Origin: Mesonia mobilis DSM 19841
GTDB lineage: Bacteria > Bacteroidota > Bacteroidia > Flavobacteriales > Flavobacteriaceae
Direction of reading: 5' to 3'
Assembly: GCF_000423405.1 (NCBI RefSeq)
Contig: NZ_AUHX01000012.1
Coordinates: 40,554-104,553 of the forward strand
DNA: 64,000 bases
Notes under the pieces: generated by a model
What the model saw: the letters and a program-made list of their open reading frames with translations, nothing else
Told to the model about the DNA's origin: nothing
Database searches by the model: none
Position numbers and translations under genes: made by a program
In this document: positions 45,853 through 55,999 of the stretch, one piece after another
How positions within the stretch are numbered: the first letter of the stretch is position 1
Layout of the letters: each line of letters opens with the position of its first letter

Positions 45853-45854
45853 AA

Positions 45855-46949
45855 TCAACTATATTGAATTGGATTGGTACTTTTTTGTGATAAAACGACC
45901 GCAAAATTACGGAATTTTTTTGTAAGATAAGAATGTAAAAGATTTTTTGTGTACTGTTCACTTTCATAATGACCAATATCTGCTAAAATGATTTGATTTT
46001 CAGCTTGATAAAAATCATGGTACTTCAAATCTGCAGTAATATAAATGTCGGCATTCACGGCTTTGGCATTACCAATTGCAAAAGCTCCACTACCTCCCAA
46101 AACTGCTACTTTCTTGATGCTTTTATCGATTAATTTTGAATGTCGAATAATCTTTAATTGAAAGATTTCTTTCAACTGTGATAAAAATTCTTCAGCCGAT
46201 TGAGCTTCAGGTAATTCTCCTATCATCCCAATACCAATTTGCTGGTTTTTGTTCTCTAGTGTCGTAAGCTCATAAGCAACTTCTTCATAAGGATGCGCTT
46301 CAAAAAGTGCTTTTAAAACTTTTGATTCAGCGTGTTTTGCATACGTAAGATGAAGCTGAATTTCTTTTTCGGTATGTAATTTACCAATTTCACCTAAGGT
46401 TGGATTGGCGTTATCGTTTGCTTTAAAAGTTCCTTCGCCTTCAATATTAAAACTACAATCATCGTAATTACCAATGCTCCCTGCTCCTGTTTTAAACAAA
46501 GCAGTTCTTACTTGATCGACATGTGTTTGCGGCACGTGAACAACCAACTTTTTAATTGTATGCGGTTGCGGCACTAAAATTTGCCGATTTACCAGACCAA
46601 TTTCTTCACAAATTTGATGATTAACGCCTTTAAAAGAATTATCTAAAGCGGTATGAATGGCATAGATCGCAATGTCATTTTTAATTGCTTTTAGCACTAC
46701 TCTTTCTACGTAAGATTTTCCGGTAATTTTCTTTAATCCTTTAAATATAATGGGATGAAAACTAACAATAAGATTACAGTTTTGCTCAATAGCTTCATCT
46801 AAGGTTTCTTCTAACGTATCTAGGGTGACTAAAATACCACTAACTTCTGCTGTTTTATCGCCTACTAATAAACCTACATTATCAAAATCTTCGGCGTAGG
46901 CGGTTGGCGCATATTCTTCTAATGCTGAAATTACATCGTTTACAATCAT
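45855..46949 (-). CDS. Nif3-like dinuclear metal-centre protein
   Basis: A 364-residue hexameric NIF3/YbgI-family protein. The two metal-binding halves are visible: DNVGLLVGD and SFHPIIFKGLKKITG at the N-terminus, and ITADLKYHDFYQAENQIILADIGHYESE at the C-terminus (shown in part). The central insert (~125-225) is the PII-like domain of the longer subgroup. A GTP cyclohydrolase-like function is often annotated without proof. It is 5' to and overlaps the coiled-coil gene's TTG option. Confidence 0.92.
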   Translation of the reverse strand: MIVNDVISALEEYAPTAYAEDFDNVGLLVGDKTAEVSGILVTLDTLEETLDEAIEQNCNLIVSFHPIIFKGLKKITGKSYVERVVLKAIKNDIAIYAIHTALDNSFKGVNHQICEEIGLVNRQILVPQPHTIKKLVVHVPQTHVDQVRTALFKTGAGSIGNYDDCSFNIEGEGTFKANDNANPTLGEIGKLHTEKEIQLHLTYAKHAESKVLKALFEAHPYEEVAYELTTLENKNQQIGIGMIGELPEAQSAEEFLSQLKEIFQLKIIRHSKLIDKSIKKVAVLGGSGAFAIGNAKAVNADIYITADLKYHDFYQAENQIILADIGHYESEQYTKNLLHSYLTKKFRNFAVVLSQKSTNPIQYS

Positions 46950-46998
46950 TTCTTTTTGGGAATGCTTGATTAATTAGGAAGGTTAAAGATAAAAATTA

Positions 46999-47006
46999 TA
47001 CCTTCG
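46999..47006 (+). promoter_or_regulatory. Candidate -7 element of lpxK
   Basis: TACCTTCG resembles the Bacteroidota -7 box TAnnTTTG. It ends only 5 bp before the 47012 start, which would leave almost no leader. Weak. Confidence 0.3.
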
Positions 47007-47011
47007 TTTCT

Positions 47012-48010
47012 ATGAAAATCCTTAGAAAATTACTGTTTCCGTTTTCTATTTTATACGGACTAATTGTCTTACTTCGGAATAAATTATACGATTGGCAACT
47101 AAAGAAATCGGTTAGCTTTCAAATTCCTGTGATTTGTGTAGGGAACTTAAGTGTTGGCGGAACCGGAAAATCGCCAATGATCGAATATTTATTGCGATTA
47201 CTTAAGGATGAAAAACAATTAGCGACGCTAAGCCGCGGTTATAAACGGGAAAGTAAAGGATTTTATCTATTGAATGGTCTTGAAAACGGAAGTTACGTGG
47301 GCGACGAACCTTTACAGTTTAAAACTAAGTTTCCTGAAGTACAAGTTGCCGTCGATGAACAACGCGTTCGCGGGATCGAAAATTTATTAAAACTTCAGCA
47401 AAAACCTGAAGTGGTGTTGCTTGATGATGCCTATCAGCATCGAAAAGTAAAACCTAGTCATAGCATTTTACTAACTACGTACGACAATCTCTATGCTAAG
47501 GATTTAATTTTACCTGCCGGAAATTTACGCGAACCTAAAAGCGGAGCAAAACGTGCCGATCTCATCGTTGTCACTAAATGTAAGCCGACTATTTCTGCGG
47601 AAGAAATGCTAAAAATTAAACAGCAATTAAAACCGCTACCTTCACAAAAGGTGTTCTTTTCTGCTATTAAGTATTCTGAAGTGATTTACAACCTTCAGCA
47701 ACACTCAAAGCCACTTCAAGATTTTAAAAATTTCACGTTAGTTACAGGAATAGCTAAACCTCAACCTTTTGTAGAGCATTTAAAGCAACTTGGTCTAGAA
47801 TTTAAGCATCTTGATTTTCCGGATCATTATAATTTTAAAAATGACGATCTTCAAAAAATTAATAAAGCTGAATTGATCTTGACTACCGAAAAAGATTTTA
47901 TGCGGTTAAAAAATCAACTTCCTGCAGAAAAACTATTTTACCTTCCTATTGAAGTTAAAATTTTAAATGAAGTTGAAATTTTTGAAAAAACGATTAAACG
48001 TTGGATTTAG
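47012..48010 (+). CDS. lpxK: Tetraacyldisaccharide 4'-kinase
   Basis: A 332-residue membrane-associated kinase that adds the 4'-phosphate to the lipid A precursor. The N-terminal membrane helix (LFPFSILYGLIVLLRN) and P-loop (GNLSVGGTGKSP, residues ~42-53) are clear, followed by the family motif VLLDDAYQHRKV. The length is normal. Its stop overlaps the 3' end of the convergent kinase gene by 17 bp. Confidence 0.95.
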   Translation: MKILRKLLFPFSILYGLIVLLRNKLYDWQLKKSVSFQIPVICVGNLSVGGTGKSPMIEYLLRLLKDEKQLATLSRGYKRESKGFYLLNGLENGSYVGDEPLQFKTKFPEVQVAVDEQRVRGIENLLKLQQKPEVVLLDDAYQHRKVKPSHSILLTTYDNLYAKDLILPAGNLREPKSGAKRADLIVVTKCKPTISAEEMLKIKQQLKPLPSQKVFFSAIKYSEVIYNLQQHSKPLQDFKNFTLVTGIAKPQPFVEHLKQLGLEFKHLDFPDHYNFKNDDLQKINKAELILTTEKDFMRLKNQLPAEKLFYLPIEVKILNEVEIFEKTIKRWI

Positions 48011-50273
48011 CATCCTCATTACGAAGTAATGCCTTATAAATTTTCTCGTAAAACAGTTCAGTTTTATAAGGTTTTGGGATAACATCGTCGAAACCGTACT
48101 TAAAGAAATCTTTCAATTCTTCAGAAATACTTACTGCTGTTAACGCGATGATCGGAGTTTCACTCTCTGTTTTTCGAATTTCTTTAGTCGCTTCAATTCC
48201 ATCCATTACCGGCATATGAATATCCATTAAAATTACATCATACTCATTTTTGGCGACTAGATCGACAGCTTCTTTACCGTTATTAGCGATCTCACAACTT
48301 AAATTTTTCTTCTCTAATATCTTACAAGTAATTTTCTGATTGAGCTTATTATCTTCAACCACCAATATTTTTTTATGATCGAAAACCTCTTGTTGCGTTT
48401 TTACTTCTGTTAGCTCTTCAAAATCATCAGAGTCTGGATTTATAGAAGTTTCAGCAGGAATTAAATCATCTTGCAAAGTTTTATTAAACGTAATAGAAAA
48501 ATAGAATTTTGCGCCTTTACCAGGTTCACTTTCTAATTTGATCTCACTATTTAAAAAGGTGAGAAGATTTTTAACAATAGGTAATCCTAGGCCTGTTCCG
48601 CCAAAATTAGAATTGATCTTATCGCTACCTTGATTAAATTTTTCGAAGATTTGTTTGTGTTTGCTCTTTTCGATACCAACACCATTATCTTCAACTTCAA
48701 AATTAATCCCTACTTTTTCATCGGTTTCTTTGTGGTGTTTAGCTCGAACCCAAACATCGCCACCTTCAGAAAACTTAATAGCGTTCGCTACTAAATTAAT
48801 GATTACCTGAGAGATTTTTACCATATCACCATTAAGCAATTTTGGTATTTTATCGTCGACTTCTAAGTGTAAAGCTACTCCGCTGTCTTTAGCCGATTTT
48901 TCTAAGGTTTTGAGAGTGTTTTTAAGCTGAGATTTTAAATAAAAATCAAATTCGACCTTACTAATTTTGTTTGATTCTAATTTATTAATGTCTAAAATAT
49001 TATTGATAAGCGAAAGCAAGTGCTCACCAGAATGCTTTAAAGATTTTAAATGTTCTTTTTGTTGTTGTGTCGGGTTTTCCTTAAGCAACAAATAGGTTAA
49101 ACCGGTTACGGCATAAATTGGCGTTCTCAATTCGTGCGTGATGGTCGATAAGAATTGCTCTCTATATTTGGTAGCTGCTAATGCTTTCTCGCGAGACTCA
49201 ATTAAATCGGTATTTTTTTGCTGAAGCAATTGGTTTGCGCGTGCTCTAAGGTTATTGTTTTTGTATAAGGAAACGGTAAACAATGATAAAATACCAATAA
49301 AAAGCGCACTTAAAACAATGGTTAACTGATTGAATTTAAGTGATTTTTGCTGTTCTGAATTGGTTAAAGATAATTCTGAAATCGTATCGACAGCCGATTG
49401 TATACTGTTAGAATCGGTTATTTTTTCTTGAGTAAACTCTGCACTTTGAAATGAAATAATTTCATTTTTAATTTCATTTGCTTCAAACAGGTAATTAATT
49501 TGATCTTGCAGATTTCCTTTTAACTGATAGATCTCTGCTAAAATTTCTGCAGATTTCAGTTTGTATAAGGTATAGTTATTGTTCTTGGCGTGATTATAGG
49601 CATTAATCGCATAATCTTCTGCCTGATCAAAATCGTTAGTTTCCTTAAAAATTTTAGCTTTAAGATAATATACTTCGTTTAACAGATAACTTTCAGGAAA
49701 ATTACTGACTACTTTTTCTAATTCACTTAACAAGATATCGGCTTCGGCATAATTAGCTTTTTTGATCGCCAATTTTGCTTTCACGAGGTTTTTTAAATAA
49801 CTATGAATAGAGGTTTCGTCTTTCTCCTGAGTTAAACGCGTATTTATGACCGCTTCAGCTTGGTCAACTTCATTTAATTCTAATAGAATATTTGCATACA
49901 AATAATCCTGAAATGGAGTTACGGAAGCGATCGCTTCTTCAGATAAGTTTTCATCAAAAATTTCATCTAAAATCTTTTTGGCTTCCTGATAGCGATTTGC
50001 TTTGTAGAATATATCTGCGGTATAATATTTAGAGATGATCCAAAGCTCATCATTCTGATTTTCTTCAGCAACACTAGCTACAAAAATCAGGCGTTTTACT
50101 AAGCTGGGATAATTAAAATATTCGTAAGCATGACGAAGGCTATCGATAATTCCTTCAAACTTTTCTGTTTCTATACCCGATATTTTTTCAATATCGATTT
50201 GTGCTTTCAATGTATAATGAAAACTACAAGACAAGCAGAATACAAGTAAAAGTTTCTTAAAAAGAATATTCAT
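47994..50273 (-). CDS. TPR-containing hybrid histidine kinase/response regulator
   Basis: A 759-residue sensor. A signal peptide and ~280 residues of TPR-like helices make a periplasmic sensor; one membrane helix lies at ~315-335. The HisKA motif is THELRTPIYAVTGLTYLL (~380), followed by an ATPase domain (NLVANAIKFSEGGDV, GTGLGLPI) and a C-terminal receiver with the phospho-acceptor in DVILMDIHMPVMDG (~690). It has no separate output domain, and its partner is unknown. Confidence 0.93.
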   Translation of the reverse strand: MNILFKKLLLVFCLSCSFHYTLKAQIDIEKISGIETEKFEGIIDSLRHAYEYFNYPSLVKRLIFVASVAEENQNDELWIISKYYTADIFYKANRYQEAKKILDEIFDENLSEEAIASVTPFQDYLYANILLELNEVDQAEAVINTRLTQEKDETSIHSYLKNLVKAKLAIKKANYAEADILLSELEKVVSNFPESYLLNEVYYLKAKIFKETNDFDQAEDYAINAYNHAKNNNYTLYKLKSAEILAEIYQLKGNLQDQINYLFEANEIKNEIISFQSAEFTQEKITDSNSIQSAVDTISELSLTNSEQQKSLKFNQLTIVLSALFIGILSLFTVSLYKNNNLRARANQLLQQKNTDLIESREKALAATKYREQFLSTITHELRTPIYAVTGLTYLLLKENPTQQQKEHLKSLKHSGEHLLSLINNILDINKLESNKISKVEFDFYLKSQLKNTLKTLEKSAKDSGVALHLEVDDKIPKLLNGDMVKISQVIINLVANAIKFSEGGDVWVRAKHHKETDEKVGINFEVEDNGVGIEKSKHKQIFEKFNQGSDKINSNFGGTGLGLPIVKNLLTFLNSEIKLESEPGKGAKFYFSITFNKTLQDDLIPAETSINPDSDDFEELTEVKTQQEVFDHKKILVVEDNKLNQKITCKILEKKNLSCEIANNGKEAVDLVAKNEYDVILMDIHMPVMDGIEATKEIRKTESETPIIALTAVSISEELKDFFKYGFDDVIPKPYKTELFYEKIYKALLRNEDAKSNV

Positions 50274-50296
50274 TTAGTTTATATAGCTTATGTAGC

Positions 50297-51301
50297 TTAT
50301 GGGGAAAGCAACAGAATTAAATCTATTAACCTATTACTATAACCTCTTTCGTTATCGTACCACCCAATCAATTTAACGAGATGACCATCGATTACCGAAG
50401 TCATTTCGCTATCAAATATACAAGAAAAACGATTACCTAATATATCTACGGAAACAATTGGATCTTCGGTGTAGCTAATAATATTTTTATAACTTTGTAT
50501 TGAAGCCTTTTTAAAGAGCTGATTCACTTCTTCGATACTTGTTTTTTTCGCTACATTAAGCGTCATGTCTGTTAGTGAACCGTTGGGTACCGGCACTCGA
50601 ATGCCACAACCACCAATTACTTTTTCTAAATCTGGAAAAATTTTGGTTAATGCTTTTGCTGCTCCGGTTGTAGTCGGTACTATTGATTGTGCTGCGGCTC
50701 TCGACCTTCTTAAATCTCGATGCGGCTGATCGTGCAGACTTTGATCTGATGTATAAGAGTGAACCGTAGTTATATACGCCTGTTGAACGTCTAAAGCTTC
50801 GTGAACCACTTGCAACATTGGCGCCGCATTATTTGTAGTACAAGAGGCGTTAGATATAATGGTTTCGCTGCCGTCTAAAATGTGTTCATTAACGCCGAGA
50901 ACCACCATTTTAATATCATCATCTATCGGCGGAACTGAAAGTATAACCTTTTTGGCACCACCTTTTATATGGTTTTGAAGTTCACTTTTAGTTTTAAATT
51001 TTCCTGAACTTTCTACGACAAGATCTACTTGAAAACCTTCCCAAGAAATTTGCTTAATATCTTTTTGCTGTGTAAGCGGAAATTTTTGATCTTCTACGAC
51101 AATCGCTCCGTTTTCAAAAGAAACTTCTTTTGGCAAAACCCCATGAATACTATCGTATTTTAACAAATGTGCTAAGGTTTTACCATCGGCGACATCGTTA
51201 ATTGCAACCACCTCGATTTGAGAATGATCAAGTAACAATCTAAATAAACTACGTCCAATCCTACCAAAGCCATTAATGGCTACTCTAATTTTTTGAGGCA
51301 T
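50297..51301 (-). CDS. gap: Glyceraldehyde-3-phosphate dehydrogenase
   Basis: A 334-residue glycolytic dehydrogenase. The NAD(P) fold starts FGRIGRSLFRL, the catalytic Cys is in ASCTTNNAAP (~residue 153), and HSYTSDQSLHD and TTGAAKAL follow. The sequence type suggests a second, anabolic or alternative GAPDH, which many Bacteroidota carry, but the cofactor cannot be fixed. It lies 2 bp after lipA. Confidence 0.93.
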   Translation of the reverse strand: MPQKIRVAINGFGRIGRSLFRLLLDHSQIEVVAINDVADGKTLAHLLKYDSIHGVLPKEVSFENGAIVVEDQKFPLTQQKDIKQISWEGFQVDLVVESSGKFKTKSELQNHIKGGAKKVILSVPPIDDDIKMVVLGVNEHILDGSETIISNASCTTNNAAPMLQVVHEALDVQQAYITTVHSYTSDQSLHDQPHRDLRRSRAAAQSIVPTTTGAAKALTKIFPDLEKVIGGCGIRVPVPNGSLTDMTLNVAKKTSIEEVNQLFKKASIQSYKNIISYTEDPIVSVDILGNRFSCIFDSEMTSVIDGHLVKLIGWYDNERGYSNRLIDLILLLSP

Positions 51302-51303
51302 GA

Positions 51304-52176
51304 TTAGTGAATGTGTTTTTGAGCTTTATAAGAAGAACGAACCAATGCGCTACTTTCTACATGTCTAAAGCCTAAATCTAAACCTATCTCTTCGTATTTT
51401 TTAAATTGATCTGGAGTAATAAATTGTTGTACCGGTAAATGTTTTTTACTCGGCTGTAGATATTGCCCAATCGTTACCACATCTACATCTGCAGCTCTAA
51501 GATCGTGTAGTGTTTGAATCACTTCTTCTTCTTTTTCACCTAAACCAAGCATAATTCCAGATTTTGTTCTGTTAATGCCTTGTTTTTTTAAGTATTCTAA
51601 AACTGCTAAACTTCTATCGTATTTGGCTTGTATACGAACTTCACGGGTAAGACGTTTTACCGTTTCCATATTATGAGAAACCACTTCTGGAGCGACCTCA
51701 ACAATACGATCGATATTCCTTTCAACTCCTTGAAAATCGGGAATTAAAGTTTCTAAAGTCGTATTAGGATTCATACGGCGAATGGCTTTTACCGTTTCTG
51801 CCCAGATAATAGAACCCATATCTTTTAAATCGTCACGATCTACACTGGTAACTACCGCGTGCTTAATATCCATCAATTTAATTGAACGAGCTACTTTTTC
51901 CGGCTCATCCCAGTCAACGGTTTCCGGTCTTCCGGTCTTCACCCCGCAAAACCCACAAGAACGGGTACAAACGTTACCTAAAATCATAAAAGTTGCGGTA
52001 CCTTCACTCCAACATTCGCCCATATTTGGGCAACTTCCTGAAGTACAAATGGTATGCAAATCGTATTTATCTACCAGCTTTCTAAGATTCGTATATTTTT
52101 TACCGGTAGGTAATTTTACACGTAACCATTTTGGTTTTTTCTTTGTAGTTTCTGGTGTAAGGGTTTCTACTGCCAT
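51304..52176 (-). CDS. lipA: Lipoyl synthase
   Basis: A 290-residue radical-SAM enzyme that inserts two sulfurs into octanoyl groups. The auxiliary cluster motif [12 protein letters not shown] (~residues 43-54) and the radical-SAM motif CTRSCGFC (~70-77) are both intact. Full length. Co-transcribed with gap. Confidence 0.96.
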   Translation of the reverse strand: MAVETLTPETTKKKPKWLRVKLPTGKKYTNLRKLVDKYDLHTICTSGSCPNMGECWSEGTATFMILGNVCTRSCGFCGVKTGRPETVDWDEPEKVARSIKLMDIKHAVVTSVDRDDLKDMGSIIWAETVKAIRRMNPNTTLETLIPDFQGVERNIDRIVEVAPEVVSHNMETVKRLTREVRIQAKYDRSLAVLEYLKKQGINRTKSGIMLGLGEKEEEVIQTLHDLRAADVDVVTIGQYLQPSKKHLPVQQFITPDQFKKYEEIGLDLGFRHVESSALVRSSYKAQKHIH

Positions 52177-52255
52177 AATAAAATTTATAGAAGTTCAAAG
52201 ATACAAAATAATGTAGAGCTAATTGCACGCTCTACGATAGATTCTATGTATCGCT

Positions 52256-52810
52256 TTACGAAGATTTTTTATTTGTGATGCTTTCTGCCAATAGCTTTTT
52301 AGCTCTTAAAATTTTGACTTTTACGTTATTTACAGGTTCTTGTATATGTTCAGAAATTTCTTTGTAGCTCATTTCTTGAAAATACCTTAACTGAATAACC
52401 TCTTGGTAATGCGGCTTTAATTTTTTTATATGATCTAATAAACTTGAAAGGTTCTGCTCGGTGATCAAACGGTCTTCTGCAGTAGGCGTTTCATCTACAA
52501 AAGTCTTCTCTGCTTTACCATCTACTTGCGTAGTTTCAATATTTTTCTTTCTAATTAGATCGATATGAATATTCTTTGAAATGGTAATTAACCATGTCTT
52601 AAAATTATATTCTACATCAAAAGTTTCTAGCTTTCCAAAGGCTTTAGAAAATGTTTGCACGGTAATTTCTTCAGCTTCATATTCATCATTTGTTCTTTTA
52701 AGCTGAAAACTATACACTTGTTGCCAAAAATGATCTAACAAATACTTGTAGGCAATTTGGTTTCCTTTTTTTGCTTTTTGTATTTGTTCTTCTAATTGCT
52801 CAGAGATCAT
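52256..52810 (-). CDS. ECF-type RNA polymerase sigma factor
   Basis: A 184-residue sigma-70-family factor. Region 2 (IAYKYLLDHFWQQVYSF, EAEEITVQTFSKAF) and region 4 (LKPHYQEVIQLRYFQEMSYK, EISEHIQEPVNNVKVKILRA) are clear. No anti-sigma gene is adjacent. The start codon overlaps the upstream glycosyltransferase gene by 4 bp. Confidence 0.93.
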   Translation of the reverse strand: MISEQLEEQIQKAKKGNQIAYKYLLDHFWQQVYSFQLKRTNDEYEAEEITVQTFSKAFGKLETFDVEYNFKTWLITISKNIHIDLIRKKNIETTQVDGKAEKTFVDETPTAEDRLITEQNLSSLLDHIKKLKPHYQEVIQLRYFQEMSYKEISEHIQEPVNNVKVKILRAKKLLAESITNKKSS

Positions 52811-53910
52811 TTCCAGTGTGTGGGTTTCGAGATTGAATTATAGATAAAGATACTAATTTGTGAGAGAACAAGCGTTAGATCTTGCAATGGTAATAACCAA
52901 AGTAAATTTTTCTCTTTAAAAATTTTAGTGGCTTTAGCATAAGTGAGGTATAAAAATAATGTCCTTAACAAGAAGAGACCTAACACATACTTCCAATCAA
53001 AAATAAAGATCAATAAGAAAAATAAACACCAAAACGATAACTGACTTACATAAAAGAGTCCTAATTTAAGTTGATGCTTTTTCTTATAAAATTTTGCCGT
53101 AGATACGTGTCGTCTTTTTTGTGCAAACCAAGATTTCCAATTCGATTTAGCTTTACTAAATGTAAAACTATCGGGCGTATAGACAATAGAAGTATTTTTT
53201 TTAGTCGCAATTTGATTAATAAAGAGATCGTCGTCGCCAGAAAGAATACTCATATGAGAAACAAAACCTTTATTCTCATAAAATTCATCTGAAGTATAAG
53301 CTAAGTTTCGCCCAACCCCCATATAAGCTCTTCCGCGTTTGGCTGAAGAAAAATATTGCAAAGCAGTTAACAATGTTTCAAAACGAATAAGTTTATTGAG
53401 GAAAGATTTTTCAGTTTGGTAAGCACCATAACCTAAAACGATGCTTTTTTCTGGCTGGAAACCATTCGCCATTTCTGCTAACCAATTTTCTGAAGCGGGA
53501 TAACAATCGGCATCGGTAAATACCAATTTTTCATAGTTGGCTTTTTTTATACCTAAAGTTAAGGCATACTTTTTATTTCCCCAGAAACGCTCATTGCTTT
53601 GTACATTTACGACTACAATTCGAGAATCTCGAAGCTGAAAATTTTCCATCACCTCTAGCGTATCGTCGTAAGAAGCATCGTTAATCAAGATCAGTTCAAA
53701 TTCAGAATACTTTTGAGCTAAAATTTTTGGTAAATTCTCTCGTAGATTTTCCCCTTCATTTTTAGCACAAATAATTACAGAAATAGGCGTAGTTACTTTG
53801 GCTTGTAAATGAGAATTAGGCTTAGCGAATAAAAAGCTATAAAAAGAAAAGTAATAACATACATTAATTGCCGTAACTGCAACAAAGCAGTAAAATACGA
53901 TGAGCAACAT
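52807..53910 (-). CDS. Family 2 glycosyltransferase
   Basis: A 367-residue membrane-bound GT-A enzyme. An N-terminal helix, a GT2 domain (ISVIICAKNEGENLRENLP, ILINDASYDDT, FTDADCYP with the DxD-like motif), a GDDDL segment with QKRRH, and C-terminal membrane helices fit processive or membrane-anchored GT2 enzymes. The sugar and acceptor are unknown. It overlaps the sigma factor gene. Confidence 0.9.
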   Translation of the reverse strand: MLLIVFYCFVAVTAINVCYYFSFYSFLFAKPNSHLQAKVTTPISVIICAKNEGENLRENLPKILAQKYSEFELILINDASYDDTLEVMENFQLRDSRIVVVNVQSNERFWGNKKYALTLGIKKANYEKLVFTDADCYPASENWLAEMANGFQPEKSIVLGYGAYQTEKSFLNKLIRFETLLTALQYFSSAKRGRAYMGVGRNLAYTSDEFYENKGFVSHMSILSGDDDLFINQIATKKNTSIVYTPDSFTFSKAKSNWKSWFAQKRRHVSTAKFYKKKHQLKLGLFYVSQLSFWCLFFLLIFIFDWKYVLGLFLLRTLFLYLTYAKATKIFKEKNLLWLLPLQDLTLVLSQISIFIYNSISKPTHWK

Positions 53911-53919
53911 TTAATGGAG

Positions 53920-54123
53920 TTATGCTTTAGATTTACTATCGCAATCTCCTACTTCATCGGGCATTTTTCCGCAGAAACTACAAGGTTCACCTTCTTTGTT
54001 TAAATAAGGATTTTGGCTTGCACAAGTTCCTGCAAATTTACCGTCTTTCTTTGCCCAAATCTTAATGGCAATTCCTGCAAATGCAATCGCTAATAACGCT
54101 ATGGTAATAAAAACTAGTTTCAT
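53920..54123 (-). CDS. Small Cys-rich membrane protein
   Basis: A 67-residue protein with one N-terminal membrane helix (residues ~2-22) and four to five Cys in the rest, including CSFC and C-x7-C spacing (CASQNPYLN, CSFCGKMPDEVGDC). A common small family in Flavobacteriaceae with no known function. It is 9 bp upstream of the glycosyltransferase. Confidence 0.65.
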   Translation of the reverse strand: MKLVFITIALLAIAFAGIAIKIWAKKDGKFAGTCASQNPYLNKEGEPCSFCGKMPDEVGDCDSKSKA

Positions 54124-54271
54124 ACTGCAAAAATAAAACTTTCTTGCTTCACAGTAAAATTAAAATAGACCTTAATAAATCATTTACACTATTTAACTAA
54201 ACTTTAAGCAGTAATTTATTAAAAAAGAAGAGTTTAAAATTACCTTCGTAAGACAAACCAAAAAATAAATT

Positions 54272-54910
54272 ATGAAAAAATCTTTTGTCATTTTAGGTTT
54301 AGTATCTATGAGTTTTTTTGCTTGTAAAGAAGAAAACAAAGATGCAAACACAAATAATGAAACCCCAACAGAGATGAATGAGTCTTCATCTTCGGAAGAA
54401 AATAATTCGACATCAGAAACTATGAATGCAGATGAAGCTGAAGCAAATTCAACATCTGAGATGGATTTAGCCGATGTTGCAATGAATGCAGAGAATCTTT
54501 CAACCTTTGTTAAAGCAATCGAACAAGCAGGAATGACGGTAAAAATAAAAGGTGAAGGTCCTTTTACTATTTTAGCTCCAACAGATGAAGCTTTTAAACA
54601 ATTACCGGAAGGCACTACAGAAAATTTAATGAAGCCTGAAAACGCAAAGAAATTAGAAGCTGCCTTAAGTTATCACATTATTCCGGGATTTGTAGACTCT
54701 AAAAAATTGAAAGATTTAATTAACGAAAGTGAAAATAAATCTTACGAATTAACTACTGCCAACGATGGTAAAATCACAGCAAGCATCAATAAAAACGATA
54801 AAGTTGTTTTTACAGATGGTAAAGGTAACAAAGCAATGCTCGCCAACGTAGATCAAAAAGGTAAAAACGGAGTAATTCATTCAATTACTACTGTTTTAAT
54901 GAGAAAATAA
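54272..54910 (+). CDS. Fasciclin-domain lipoprotein
   Basis: A 212-residue lipoprotein (lipobox SFFACK at ~residue 17). A low-complexity Asn/Glu/Ser linker (~20-65) is followed by one FAS1 domain (~70-210: LSTFVKAIEQAGM, GPFTILAPTDEAF, AMLANVDQKGKNGVIHSI). FAS1 domains act in adhesion or matrix binding. A TACCTTCG box lies 24-31 bp upstream and a terminator follows. Confidence 0.92.
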   Translation: MKKSFVILGLVSMSFFACKEENKDANTNNETPTEMNESSSSEENNSTSETMNADEAEANSTSEMDLADVAMNAENLSTFVKAIEQAGMTVKIKGEGPFTILAPTDEAFKQLPEGTTENLMKPENAKKLEAALSYHIIPGFVDSKKLKDLINESENKSYELTTANDGKITASINKNDKVVFTDGKGNKAMLANVDQKGKNGVIHSITTVLMRK

Positions 54911-54955
54911 TTTTTAGAAGTAAAAGTTATTGAGTTAGATTAAGTTAAGTTAGGG

Positions 54956-54983
54956 AAAAAGCAGCCGAAATGGCTGCTTTTTT
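54956..54983. terminator. Bidirectional terminator
   Basis: AAAAAGCAGCC-GAAAT-GGCTGCTTTTTTT between the convergent fasciclin and murB genes. Confidence 0.85.
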
Positions 54984-55999
54984 TATTGAATAATATTCAC
55001 TTCCATTTCTAATTCGATACCAAATTTTTCTTGAATAGTTTGCTGAATATGTTTTGCTAAAGCAAAAATTTCTTCTCCGCTCGCATCGCCATAATTTACC
55101 AATACCAATGCTTGATTTTTATGTACTCCGGCATCTCCATCTCGGTAACCTTTAAAACCAGCTTGATCTATTAACCAACCGGCAGGCACTTTCACTTCTT
55201 CATTAGATATTTGATAAGAAGGAACTTCTGGAAATTTTTCTTTTAATGCTGAAAATGCTGAAGCAGAAATAATCGGATTCTTAAAGAAGCTTCCGCTATT
55301 TCCAATCTCTTTGGGGTTGGGTAGCTTTTGCTCACGAATAGCGATCACCACATCAGAAATATCTTTAATCGTAGGAATTTTTATTCCTTTTGCTTCTAAT
55401 TCGTTTAATATAGCTCCGTAACCGGTTTTTAATTGATGATCTTTCTTAGTAAGCTGAAAGGTTACTGAAGTAATAATGTATTGCCCTTTTACCTCGTTTT
55501 TAAAAATAGAATTACGGTAACCAAACTGGCAATCTTCTTTGGTAAAAGTTCGTTTTTCCAGAGTTTGCACGTGAATCGCTTCACATTCTGCAAATACATC
55601 TTTTAATTCTACTCCGTAAGCACCAATATTCTGAATGGGTGAAGTTCCTACATTACCGGGAATTAACGATAGATTTTCAACACCTCCATAATTGTTTTCA
55701 ATACAAAACAAAACAAACTCGTGCCAATTCTCACCGGCATTCACTTTTAAGAAAACTTCCTCTTCGGTTTCGTTAACAACTTGCTTTCCTTTTAAATTGA
55801 TATGCAAAACAGTCGCATCAACATCTTTGGTGAGCAAGCAATTGCTGCCGCCCCCTAAAATAAAAAGTTCTGAAGCATAAACTTGCTTCAGAACTTCTTG
55901 TAATTCTTCTTCGTTAGAAACTTCAACAAAAGTTTTTGCTTTTGCGTCGATCCCAAACGTGTTATAGTTTTTTAATGAAAAATTTCTTTCTTGTCTCAT
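54983..55999 (-). CDS. murB: UDP-N-acetylenolpyruvoylglucosamine reductase
   Basis: A 338-residue FAD enzyme that makes UDP-N-acetylmuramate. LGGGSNCLL (~residue 47), GIPGNVGTSPIQNIGAYG-type motif (here LIPGNVGTSPIQNIGAYGVE), and GNSGSFFKNP near residue 230 with the catalytic Ser are visible. It is the longer type I form. It overlaps the aminotransferase gene by 4 bp. Confidence 0.96.
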   Translation of the reverse strand: MRQERNFSLKNYNTFGIDAKAKTFVEVSNEEELQEVLKQVYASELFILGGGSNCLLTKDVDATVLHINLKGKQVVNETEEEVFLKVNAGENWHEFVLFCIENNYGGVENLSLIPGNVGTSPIQNIGAYGVELKDVFAECEAIHVQTLEKRTFTKEDCQFGYRNSIFKNEVKGQYIITSVTFQLTKKDHQLKTGYGAILNELEAKGIKIPTIKDISDVVIAIREQKLPNPKEIGNSGSFFKNPIISASAFSALKEKFPEVPSYQISNEEVKVPAGWLIDQAGFKGYRDGDAGVHKNQALVLVNYGDASGEEIFALAKHIQQTIQEKFGIELEMEVNIIQ